NCBI GenBank assembly: GCA_019637445.1
Contig: JAHBVS010000001.1
Location: forward strand, 1,151,586 to 1,215,585
DNA from: Gemmatimonadaceae bacterium
Lineage (GTDB): Bacteria > Gemmatimonadota > Gemmatimonadetes > Gemmatimonadales > Gemmatimonadaceae
Direction of reading: 5' to 3'
Length of the DNA stretch: 64,000 bases
The translations under genes were made by a program, and so were the position numbers. How positions within the stretch are numbered: the first letter of the stretch is position 1; each line of letters starts with the position of its first letter. The notes below the pieces were generated by a model that saw nothing but the letters and a program-made list of their open reading frames with translations, searched no databases and had not been told where the DNA came from. This document shows, piece after piece, positions 26,453-34,029 of the stretch.

Positions 26453-26545
26453 GAGTAATGAGTTGTGAGTGGTGAGACCGAGGTTGGGTGCGGGAGGCTG
26501 CAATGGCGCACCCGTCACAACTCACAACTCACAACACACAACTCA
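26453..26545. repeat. Inverted repeat of GTGAGTTGT words between convergent genes
   Basis: The left side is built of GAGTTGTGAGTGGTGAG words, the right side of CACAACTCACAACTCAC words; arms pair imperfectly. An inner GGGTGCG...CGCACCC pair adds a second stem. It lies between the convergent pseudopilin and DEAD-box genes, so a bidirectional terminator role is likely. Confidence 0.6.
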
Positions 26546-26576
26546 CAACTGCAGTTGCCCGTCCCGCGTCCGCCGT

Positions 26577-27875
26577 TCAAGTCCCGAAGTCGAACCCGCT
26601 CACCGAGATCCGCGGGATCTCCTGCCCAATCACCCGCTCAATCGTGCGCACCATCCCAATCTCCTCGGTGCTCATGAACGTGAAGGCATCCCCTTCCTTG
26701 GCGGCGCGGCCGGTACGACCGATGCGGTGCACGTAGTCCTCGGCCTGCTGCGGCACGTCGTAGTTGATCACGTGCGTGATGCCCGAGATGTCGAGCCCGC
26801 GCTGCGCGATGTCCGTGGCGACCAACACGCGCGTCTTCCCGTCCTTGAAGCGCTTGAGCGCCTGGTCGCGCTGCGCCTGCGACTTGTCGGCGTGCAGGGC
26901 ATCGGCGTGCACGCCCTCGTGCTCGAGATGCCGCACGACGCGGTCGGCGCCGTGCTTCGTGCGCGTGAACACCAGCACGGAGTCGTCCGCTTCCATCTCG
27001 CTGACCAAGTGCGTGAGCAGCGACGACTTCCGATGGCCCGGCACCGGATACACGAAGTGCCGCACCGTGTTGGCGGCCTGCGAGCGACGCCCGACCTGCA
27101 CGACCATCGGCTTGCGCAGGTACTTCCGCGCCAAAGCTTCCACTTCAGGCGGCATGGTCGCCGAGAACAGCAGGGTCTGCCGGTACGGGTGGATGGTCGC
27201 GACGATGCGGTTGATCTGTGGCGCGAAGCCCATGTCGAGCATGCGATCGGCCTCGTCGAGGACCAGGACCTCGAGGTCGTCAAACACCACGTTCTGCTTC
27301 TCGAGGTGGTCGATCAGGCGACCCGGCGTCGCCACCACGATGTCGACGCCACCACGCAGCGCCTCCGTCTGGCCTTCGTAGCCGACGCCGCCGTAGACCG
27401 ATACGACCTCGAGCCCCGTGCCCGTGCCGTACTTGCGGACACTGGCCTCCACCTGCTGGCAGAGTTCGCGCGTGGGCGTCAGGACGAGGGCGCGCGTGCG
27501 CTTGGGGCCGCCAATCAGTCGTTCGATGATGGGAATCGTGAACGCCGCCGTCTTGCCCGTGCCCGTCTGCGCGAGGCCCATCAGGTCGCGGCCCTTCAAG
27601 GCCAGCGGGATCGCCTGCTGTTGAATCGGCGTCGGCCGCGAGTAGCCAGCCTTGGCGAGCGAGGCCAGCATCGCCTCGCCCAGTCCGAGGTCGACGAAGG
27701 TGATGTCCGAGGTGCTGGCTTCCTGCTGCGCGAGCGATTGCACCGTCGCCGAATCGAGGGCGGCAGCGGCCGACGGCGCGTGTTCATTTGAACTCGCCAC
27801 CTTCGACGCCTTGCTCGCTGCCTTCCGCTTCGCCTTTGGCGCTTTGGTCTTGGTGTCTTTGCTCTTCGTTGTCAT
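26577..27875 (-). CDS. DEAD-box ATP-dependent RNA helicase (RhlE-like)
   Basis: A 432-residue RNA helicase. A basic Lys/Ala-rich N-terminal tail of about 35 residues precedes the core: Q motif FVDLGLGEAMLASLAKAGYS with PTPIQQQAIP, motif I AQTGTGKT, Ia TPTRELCQQ, Ib TPGRL, II VLDEADRMLDMGF, III SATMP, V ATDIAQRGLDI, VI HRIGRTGRA. It ends shortly after the core, a RhlE-type layout used in ribosome assembly or RNA turnover. I set the start at the ATG opening the basic tail; upstream in-frame sequence overlaps the hydrolase region. Confidence 0.92.
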   Translation of the reverse strand: MTTKSKDTKTKAPKAKRKAASKASKVASSNEHAPSAAAALDSATVQSLAQQEASTSDITFVDLGLGEAMLASLAKAGYSRPTPIQQQAIPLALKGRDLMGLAQTGTGKTAAFTIPIIERLIGGPKRTRALVLTPTRELCQQVEASVRKYGTGTGLEVVSVYGGVGYEGQTEALRGGVDIVVATPGRLIDHLEKQNVVFDDLEVLVLDEADRMLDMGFAPQINRIVATIHPYRQTLLFSATMPPEVEALARKYLRKPMVVQVGRRSQAANTVRHFVYPVPGHRKSSLLTHLVSEMEADDSVLVFTRTKHGADRVVRHLEHEGVHADALHADKSQAQRDQALKRFKDGKTRVLVATDIAQRGLDISGITHVINYDVPQQAEDYVHRIGRTGRAAKEGDAFTFMSTEEIGMVRTIERVIGQEIPRISVSGFDFGT

Positions 27876-27886
27876 CCCAGCGAAAC

Positions 27887-28762
27887 CTAAGCGGCGAAGT
27901 CCGCGAGCAACAACGCGTTGACCCGCTCGGGCGCCTCCTCCATCACGACGTGGCCACCATCGGCAATCCACGTGAGACGCCCATTCGGGAGCGCGGCGAC
28001 GAGCCGCTCGGCGTGTCCCGGCCGCACCGTGCGGTCGCGCGTGCCGAACACGACGTGCGTGGGAACCTGCAGGCGCGCGAGCGTGGCCTCATCCCACATC
28101 TGCCAGGGAAACTCCTGGAGCATCTGGAAGCCTGCGCGCACCACGGCAGGAAACTGCGTCGGCGCCCAGTACTCATCGACATCGCGCTCGCTGAACCAGC
28201 CCAACTTCCCGTAGACGCGATGCTGCACAAAGGCCACCATCGCCCGCGGGACGAACAGCGAGATCAGTTCGCCGGACGGTGTGGGCAGGAGTGGCGAGAG
28301 CATCTGCCAGGGCGGGATGGGCCCGAACCCCACCGGTCCGTAGAGCGAGAGTGCGCGAACGCGCTCCGGGGCGTCCAGCGCCAACTGCACGGCGATCTTT
28401 CCGCCCATCGACTGGGCGGCAATCCCGGCCCTCTCCACGCCGAGCGCGTCGAGCAGCTCGCGCAGACTCGCGACGAACCGTGACAGCGTGTACGACCCGG
28501 CCGCATTCGGCGCGTCGGAGAGCCCGTGGCCGAGCAGGTCGGGCACGTACACGCGGAATCCCGCCGAGGCCAAGGGCAGGATGTTGCGACGCCAGAGATA
28601 CGCACTGACCGCCCAGCCGTGCACCAGGAGCACGGGCGCGCCGTCCGCGGGGCCAGCCTCAAGCACGCGCAGCGTCGGCCCGGACGCCAGCGCGACGCGC
28701 CGCACCTTGATGTCGGCGATGCCCGCCGGAAACCACTCCGACGGCGGAAGCCGTTCGCTCAA
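27887..28762 (-). CDS. Alpha/beta-fold hydrolase
   Basis: A 291-residue hydrolase. The oxyanion region is VLLVHGWAVSAYLWRRNILP, the nucleophile elbow AAQSMGG holds the Ser, the acid is in FGTRDRTV and the catalytic His in DGGHVVME, so the triad is complete. Substrate unknown; similarity is to esterase/epoxide-hydrolase-like members. TTG start in a TTGA overlap with the upstream stop, making it a coupled partner of the 28759-29898 gene. Confidence 0.8.
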   Translation of the reverse strand: MSERLPPSEWFPAGIADIKVRRVALASGPTLRVLEAGPADGAPVLLVHGWAVSAYLWRRNILPLASAGFRVYVPDLLGHGLSDAPNAAGSYTLSRFVASLRELLDALGVERAGIAAQSMGGKIAVQLALDAPERVRALSLYGPVGFGPIPPWQMLSPLLPTPSGELISLFVPRAMVAFVQHRVYGKLGWFSERDVDEYWAPTQFPAVVRAGFQMLQEFPWQMWDEATLARLQVPTHVVFGTRDRTVRPGHAERLVAALPNGRLTWIADGGHVVMEEAPERVNALLLADFAA

Positions 28763-29898
28763 ATCAGCGTGATCGGACGGCCCGACAGGCGCGCGATCAA
28801 CCCGATGCGGAACGTCACGTCGCACCAGCGCTCGTCGCCGCCGTGCGTCACCTCAAGCGGGAACATCGGCCAGACGTAGGGATCGGTGCTCTTCGGCATC
28901 GCCAGGCCCTTATGCGGATGCCAGACGCCATCCCTGCCACTGTCGTCCACGAAGCGCTCGAACATCTTCGTCCAGTTCTCATTGCGCCGCAGGAAGCCGA
29001 GGCGCGCGATGAGCTCCAGCCAGGCGATGGCCTTCGGCACGTCGTTCTCCACCGCGTTGCGATGCGGCAGGTGGTCGCCCAGTACGGCGAAGGGCACCGG
29101 CAGCAACTGTGTGCCGATCTGCTGCACCGAGTCCTGCCGCGGCAGCGGCTTGGTCAGGTACTCGTAGAGCAGTTCCATCGCCTCGTAGTGCTCGCTCTGG
29201 AAGAGCGGCATATGGGCAATGAGGTGCAGGGCGTAGATCGACGGCGGGAAGGCATCGGCGTGCAGGACCTGCTTGTTTCCCACCCGCACCCACGGCTTCT
29301 CCGCCAATGGCGACTTGAGAAAGTCGGCGATCCGCTCGATGGTGCGCCGCGCCAGCCCGCGAAGCCGCGGATCCGCCTCGAAGCCCGCCGAGGCGAGTGC
29401 GGCACCGGCGGCTTCGCGCAGCAACTGCCGCTGCGAGTGAAGGAACTCCTCCTCCTGCTTCCCACGCGACGGCAACAGCTCATAGAGCTGCGCCGGATCG
29501 TCGTCCTCGGCCAGGAGGCGGAACAACACGCGCTTGCTGTGCACGATAGGCGGCGCGTCCTTGTCCCAGCCATACTCGACGAGCCGGCGAATGGCGGGAA
29601 TGGTCCCAATGCCCTCGAAGTGTTCAGAGCGCTGCGTGGGAAGCGACAGCATCGATCCGTTCCAGATGCCGTCGACGTTGGCCTGCAGCGCGAGCTCAAG
29701 CGCCGGCGGGAATCCCATAGGGACGAGGTCGAGATCCGCACAAGCGTCGCTACCCAGCTGCGCAACATCCTTGATGGCGCGATACTGAATCGGTGCTGAC
29801 GCGTTGCTGAGCAGCCATTCGAGAGGAAACGGCACTTCCGCCTGCGGTGGCGGAGGCGGTGCGAAAATCGACGCTGGCGTGATAATTGGTATCGTCAA
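28759..29898 (-). CDS. Helical-repeat protein of unknown function
   Basis: About 379 residues, soluble. After a proline run (FAPPPPPQ) comes FPLEWLLSNASAPIQYRAIK and then helical stretches with aromatic spacing (IRRLVEYGWDKDAPPIVHSK, GVWHPHKGL). This resembles the alpha/alpha-toroid type of prenyltransferase/terpenoid-cyclase-like proteins, but no catalytic motif is visible. The start is uncertain: I chose TTG 29898 with AAGG upstream, since reading further up overlaps the divergent hydrolase gene. Translationally coupled to the downstream hydrolase. Confidence 0.6.
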   Translation of the reverse strand: MTIPIITPASIFAPPPPPQAEVPFPLEWLLSNASAPIQYRAIKDVAQLGSDACADLDLVPMGFPPALELALQANVDGIWNGSMLSLPTQRSEHFEGIGTIPAIRRLVEYGWDKDAPPIVHSKRVLFRLLAEDDDPAQLYELLPSRGKQEEEFLHSQRQLLREAAGAALASAGFEADPRLRGLARRTIERIADFLKSPLAEKPWVRVGNKQVLHADAFPPSIYALHLIAHMPLFQSEHYEAMELLYEYLTKPLPRQDSVQQIGTQLLPVPFAVLGDHLPHRNAVENDVPKAIAWLELIARLGFLRRNENWTKMFERFVDDSGRDGVWHPHKGLAMPKSTDPYVWPMFPLEVTHGGDERWCDVTFRIGLIARLSGRPITLI

Positions 29899-30014
29899 TC
29901 GAAAACCTTGGCTAACGCATTGCGGGACAAGACGATGGGCTCCTACGCCTGAAGCGAGAACTCCAAGAGCGCGTATAGGATACCATTTTCGCGCCAAAGC
30001 GCCAGATTCCCGCC

Positions 30015-30851
30015 ATGCGCGGTGAGTTCGTCGATGTGGGGGCCGGACGCCTCTATTACTACGCCGCGGGCACCCGGGGCTCGGGCCTGCCTGTCGTGTT
30101 GCTGCACGGATTCCCGATGTCCAGCCGTCTCTGGAGCCACGTGGTCCGGGACTTCCCCCCCGGACACCGGCTGGTGGTCGCGGACCTCCCGGGATTCGGT
30201 CGCAGCGACGCGCCTTTGTCGGCGGCCGCCGGATGCAGTGATCACGCCGAGCTCTTGAGCGCACTCCTCGACGATCTTACGATCGACCGTGCAATCATCG
30301 TGGGCCACGGACTCGGTGGCGGCGTGGCGCAGGCATTCGCCGTGCAGTGGCCTGAGCGCGTGGCGGGGCTAGGTCTCGTCAGCAGCGCCGCATTCGGCCA
30401 GCGCCCGCGCCGCATGGCGCGAATGGCGCGTGCGCTCGGGCCCCTGGCACGCATCACGCCGCCGGCCCTCCTCGCTGGTCTCGTGCACGGCTCGGTGGCG
30501 CGCGGCTTTGCCGATCCGGCACGCTCACACCTCGTGCTCGACTCCTGCCTGCGGCAGTTCACCTCGCCCAGCGGGCGCGATGCACTCATTCGGCATCTCG
30601 CCGCCATCCGGCACTGCGACACCGGCCCGTGGTCTGCACGACTCGCGGAACTGCGCGTGCCGGCCGTGGTGGTGTGGGGCGAAAGCGACCCCTTCTATCC
30701 CGTCGCACTCGGCGAGCGGCTGCAGGCCGTGTTGCGCGGATCGACGCTGCACGTCCTGCCCGGCGCCTCGCACTTTGTACCAGAGGACTCGCCGGACGCG
30801 CTGTTGCGGGCGCTCGCCCCGCTACTTGAGGCCGTGCCGGTCCCGCCGTAG
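30015..30851 (+). CDS. Alpha/beta-hydrolase-fold protein lacking the nucleophile Ser
   Basis: A 278-residue protein with the full alpha/beta hydrolase frame: VVLLHGFPMSSRLWSHVVRD, ADLPGFGRSDAP, acid in VVWGESDPF, His in LPGASHFVPEDSP. The nucleophile elbow reads GHGLGGG (residues 97-103), so residue 99 is Gly (codon GGA) where the family has Ser, or Asp in dehalogenase-like members. The closest-looking relatives have GHDLGGG. It may be non-hydrolytic or use another residue. Single gene, divergent from the 28759-29898 gene; ends 64 nt before the PadR operator. Confidence 0.8.
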   Translation: MRGEFVDVGAGRLYYYAAGTRGSGLPVVLLHGFPMSSRLWSHVVRDFPPGHRLVVADLPGFGRSDAPLSAAAGCSDHAELLSALLDDLTIDRAIIVGHGLGGGVAQAFAVQWPERVAGLGLVSSAAFGQRPRRMARMARALGPLARITPPALLAGLVHGSVARGFADPARSHLVLDSCLRQFTSPSGRDALIRHLAAIRHCDTGPWSARLAELRVPAVVVWGESDPFYPVALGERLQAVLRGSTLHVLPGASHFVPEDSPDALLRALAPLLEAVPVPP

Positions 30852-30915
30852 TTCCTCGGCAGCCTCCGGGCTGCCCGAGCGCAGGCGCGAAACCATTTCA
30901 GCGCGATCGCCGTCT

Positions 30916-30934
30916 AACCTAAGAACCTTAGGTT
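30916..30934. promoter_or_regulatory. Palindromic operator of the PadR gene
   Basis: Perfect inverted repeat AACCTAAG - AAC - CTTAGGTT, 15 nt ahead of the PadR start. Dimeric winged-helix PadR proteins bind such short-spaced palindromes, so autoregulation of the padR-permease operon is likely. Confidence 0.65.
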
Positions 30935-30949
30935 ACTCGGAGCTTGCCT

Positions 30950-31291
30950 GTGCCGCGCGAATCGCTCGACGTCGTTAGGGGAACACTCGACCTCATCCTC
31001 CTCAAGACCCTCAGCTGGGGGCCGATGCACGGCGTCGGCATCATCCGCTGGATCGAGGACGTCACGCAACGACAGTTGCTGGTCGAGGAGGGCGCGCTCT
31101 ACCCGGCCCTGCACCGCCTCGAGGAGCGTGATTGGCTCACCGCCGAATGGGGCCTCACGGAGACGGGCCGCCGGGCGAAGTACTACGACCTCACGGCGCT
31201 GGGCCGACGCCAGCTGGCGACCGAGGCCTCGCGGTGGAACCGCTACGCCACGGCGATGGCTCGAATCCTCGCGGCGCCGGGGGCACGATGA
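30950..31291 (+). CDS. PadR-family transcriptional regulator
   Basis: A 113-residue winged-helix protein. VRGTLDLILLKTLSWGPMHG followed by VGIIRWIEDVTQ and LLVEEGALYPALHRLEERDW is the PadR N-terminal domain, with TETGRRAKYYDLTALGRRQL as wing and final helix. The short form with only the final dimerisation helix is the type that accompanies ADOP permeases. GTG at 30950 preferred because GGAG lies 7 nt upstream; TTG at 30944 is the alternative. Overlaps the permease start as ATGA. Confidence 0.92.
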   Translation: MPRESLDVVRGTLDLILLKTLSWGPMHGVGIIRWIEDVTQRQLLVEEGALYPALHRLEERDWLTAEWGLTETGRRAKYYDLTALGRRQLATEASRWNRYATAMARILAAPGAR

Positions 31292-34023
31292 GCGGCCCCA
31301 CCCGCCGAGACTTTTCGCTGCCCGAGTCCTCAGAGCGCGTGGAGTCGGTAGTCGATGAGGAATTTCGTTTCCACCTCGAGGAACGCCGCGCCCAACTGGT
31401 GGCCGAGGGCATGAGCGCCGATGATGCGGAACGCGAGGTGCAACGCCGATTCGGCGACGTCGCGAGCTACCGCCGCGAAACCGCCGCCATCGACCGTCGC
31501 AAGGTCCGCTCCCGCCGCCGGGCCGGGTTTGCTCGCTCGTTGTGGCGCGAGTCGCGGCGGGCCGGCCGACTCCTGCGGCGCGACCGCGGCTTCGTTCTGA
31601 TGGCGACGGCGACGCTCGGACTCGGACTCGCGGCCGTGATGGCGGTGTTCGCGGTGGTCGACGCGGTGCTCCTGCAACCGCTGCCGATTCCCGATCCCGA
31701 CCGCGTGGTGGCCGTGCGACACCCGGCCACGGTCCCTGGCAGCGGCCAGCGTATCTGGGGCCTTTCCACCGGCGGCTACGTGCACCTGCGTCAGCACGCG
31801 CGTACGCTGGCAGAGCTCGGCATCTACAGCACCTCGTCGTTCACCGTCCTCGCCGACGGCGAGGCTGCGGTCGCGCGCCTCGGCGTCGCGACACCGAGCA
31901 CCCTGCGGGTGCTCGGCGCGCGCGCCGTGTATGGACGCCTCTTCGGTGACGCCGATGCCGCGCCCGGCGCGCCAGAGGTGGCCGTACTCTCCGCCGAGTA
32001 CCACCGCAGCCACTTCGGCGCGGACCCTGCCGTCATCGGCAAGAGCCTTGAGACCGGCAGCGGAGACTACGAGATCATTGGCGTCGCGGCACCTGGCCTC
32101 ACGGCGCCGATGCCCGGACCCTTTGCCGACGCCAGTGACCTCACGGGATTCGGCGTCGACGTGTGGGTGCCAATGCACGTCAACGAGGCCGGTCCCTTCT
32201 ACAACTCGCATCCATACGTCGGAGTCGCGCGGCTGGCTGACGGCGCGGATGCCGAATCTGCCACCGGCGAGCTGTCTGCACTGTTGGCGCGCTTCCCGGA
32301 GTGGATGCCGCAGGCCTACACCGAGTCGTTCCTCGCCAACTACGACTTCCGCATCGCGGCCACCCCGTTGCACGCTGCCGTGGTCGGGCCGCAAGCGACG
32401 CGCGCGCTCTGGCTCCTGCTCAGCGTAGTCGCGCTCGTGCTCGCAGCCGCGACGGCAAACGTCGCCAACCTGTTCCTTGCACGCCTTGAGGCACGGCGCC
32501 AGGAATCTGCCGTGCGCACGGCGCTGGGAGCGTCGACGGCACAGATGGCGGCGCACTTCGCAGCGGAGTCCCTGCTGGTCTGTGGTGCCGCCCTGGCCAT
32601 CGGCCTGGCGCTGGCGTACGCGGCACTCGAACTGCTGCCCTGGCTCGCTCCGCGCGATGTCGCCCGCATCCACGAGGCGAACCTCGGAGCCGCGCCCGTG
32701 GCGCTCGGCATCGCGCTCGCACTCGGTGTCGCCGCCGCGCTGGCCCTCGCACCCGCGATGCGGAGGTCCCTCGACGTCGCCGCACTGCGCGATGGCAGCC
32801 GGACGCTGGCGGCCTCGCCCCGCCGGCGCCTGCTACGCCAGGGCCTTGTCGTGGCGCAGCTTGCCGCGACGATGGTCCTGCTGAGCGTCGCGTTGATGCT
32901 CGTGCGCGGTGCGCGCACGCTGCGGGGCGTCGACGCCGGATTCGACCCTCAGGGCGTCCTCAGCTTCGAGGTGTGGCTGCCGTTCTCCACCTACGACACG
33001 CGGGAACGCGCTGCCGCGTTCTACCGGGATCTCGAGACGCGATTGCGCGCGCTGCCGGGCGTCGCGGAGGTGGGCTTCGGCCCGCTGCCGCTCGAGGACT
33101 TCGGCACCGGCTGCAGCGTGGTATTTCGCGAGGGACGGCCATACGAGACGGGCCAGCAACCCCCTTGTGTCTCCACACCCGTGGCGTTGCCCGGCTACTT
33201 CGATGCGCTGCGCATCACGGTCAACGGCGAGCGTCCCTCCTGGCGGGACGTCGATGCGCGCACGCAGGCGGTCGTCGTCACGCAGGCACTCGCCGAGCGC
33301 CTCTGGCCCGGCGAGGATCCGATCGGTCGCGGGATCGGCAGCAACGGGAGCAACGCCCAGTCGTGGTATCGCGTCGTGGGTGTGGTCCCGGAACTGCACG
33401 CCGAGGCGCTCGACGCGCCGCCCACGGAGGCCGTGTTCTACGCCGCAACGAGCTTGATCCCCAACCAACGGACCGATGCGATCAACTACCTATCCGTGTT
33501 CATCCGCACGGCGCAGGGTAAGCCGATGGAGATGCTGCCTGCGGTGCGGGAGGCCGTGCGCGCAATCGATGCGCGCGTGCCCATTGTCAAGCCGCGCGAC
33601 CTACCCGAGGTGGTCACGCGGTCGATGGGCCGCCTGCGGTTCCTGCTCGCCCTGATCGGTGTGTCAGCGCTCGTCGCGTTTGTAGTGAGCGCCATCGGCA
33701 CCTATGGCGTGGTGGCATATCTCGTCACGCAGCGACGCGCCGAGGTGGGGATCCGTATGGCATTGGGAGCCAGCGCGGCGAGTGTCGTCCGGTTGATCGT
33801 CTCGCAGTCCCTGGCGGTCGCCGTGGTCGGTGTCGGCGCGGGCTTGCTCGGCGCGGTGTACGCGTCGCGCGCGCTCTCGGCGATGGTGTTCACGGCTGGC
33901 TCGGCGGGTCCACTGCTGCTCCTGCTCGTGGGGGCGAGCCTCGTGGGCGTCGTGCTGGCAGCGAGTCTCGGTCCAGCTCGCCGCGCCACGCGCGTGCATC
34001 CGGCGGAGGCGCTTCGGACCTAG
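31288..34023 (+). CDS. ADOP-family permease (duplicated MacB/FtsX)
   Basis: A 911-residue membrane protein. An N-terminal soluble segment of about 80 residues (VDEEFRFHLEERRAQLVAEG, the permease-prefix domain) is followed by two MacB-PCD/FtsX units. The first has helices near FVLMATATLGLGLAAVMAVF, LLLSVVALVLAAATANVANL and AAHFAAESLLVCGAALAIGL. The second has VVAQLAATMVLLSVALMLVR, ALIGVSALVAFVVSAIGTYG and LLLVGASLVGVVLAASLGPA, ending RRATRVHPAEALRT. No ATPase gene is adjacent, as usual for these orphan permeases. Cotranscribed with and probably repressed by PadR. The exported substrate is unknown. Confidence 0.92.
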   Translation: MSGPTRRDFSLPESSERVESVVDEEFRFHLEERRAQLVAEGMSADDAEREVQRRFGDVASYRRETAAIDRRKVRSRRRAGFARSLWRESRRAGRLLRRDRGFVLMATATLGLGLAAVMAVFAVVDAVLLQPLPIPDPDRVVAVRHPATVPGSGQRIWGLSTGGYVHLRQHARTLAELGIYSTSSFTVLADGEAAVARLGVATPSTLRVLGARAVYGRLFGDADAAPGAPEVAVLSAEYHRSHFGADPAVIGKSLETGSGDYEIIGVAAPGLTAPMPGPFADASDLTGFGVDVWVPMHVNEAGPFYNSHPYVGVARLADGADAESATGELSALLARFPEWMPQAYTESFLANYDFRIAATPLHAAVVGPQATRALWLLLSVVALVLAAATANVANLFLARLEARRQESAVRTALGASTAQMAAHFAAESLLVCGAALAIGLALAYAALELLPWLAPRDVARIHEANLGAAPVALGIALALGVAAALALAPAMRRSLDVAALRDGSRTLAASPRRRLLRQGLVVAQLAATMVLLSVALMLVRGARTLRGVDAGFDPQGVLSFEVWLPFSTYDTRERAAAFYRDLETRLRALPGVAEVGFGPLPLEDFGTGCSVVFREGRPYETGQQPPCVSTPVALPGYFDALRITVNGERPSWRDVDARTQAVVVTQALAERLWPGEDPIGRGIGSNGSNAQSWYRVVGVVPELHAEALDAPPTEAVFYAATSLIPNQRTDAINYLSVFIRTAQGKPMEMLPAVREAVRAIDARVPIVKPRDLPEVVTRSMGRLRFLLALIGVSALVAFVVSAIGTYGVVAYLVTQRRAEVGIRMALGASAASVVRLIVSQSLAVAVVGVGAGLLGAVYASRALSAMVFTAGSAGPLLLLLVGASLVGVVLAASLGPARRATRVHPAEALRT

Positions 34024-34029
34024 GGCGCC

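Noticed and set aside
31330..32673. A 447-codon antisense frame over the ADOP permease
   Set aside because: Complement of a coding region with clear membrane helices; the product is Arg/Gly/His-rich and featureless.
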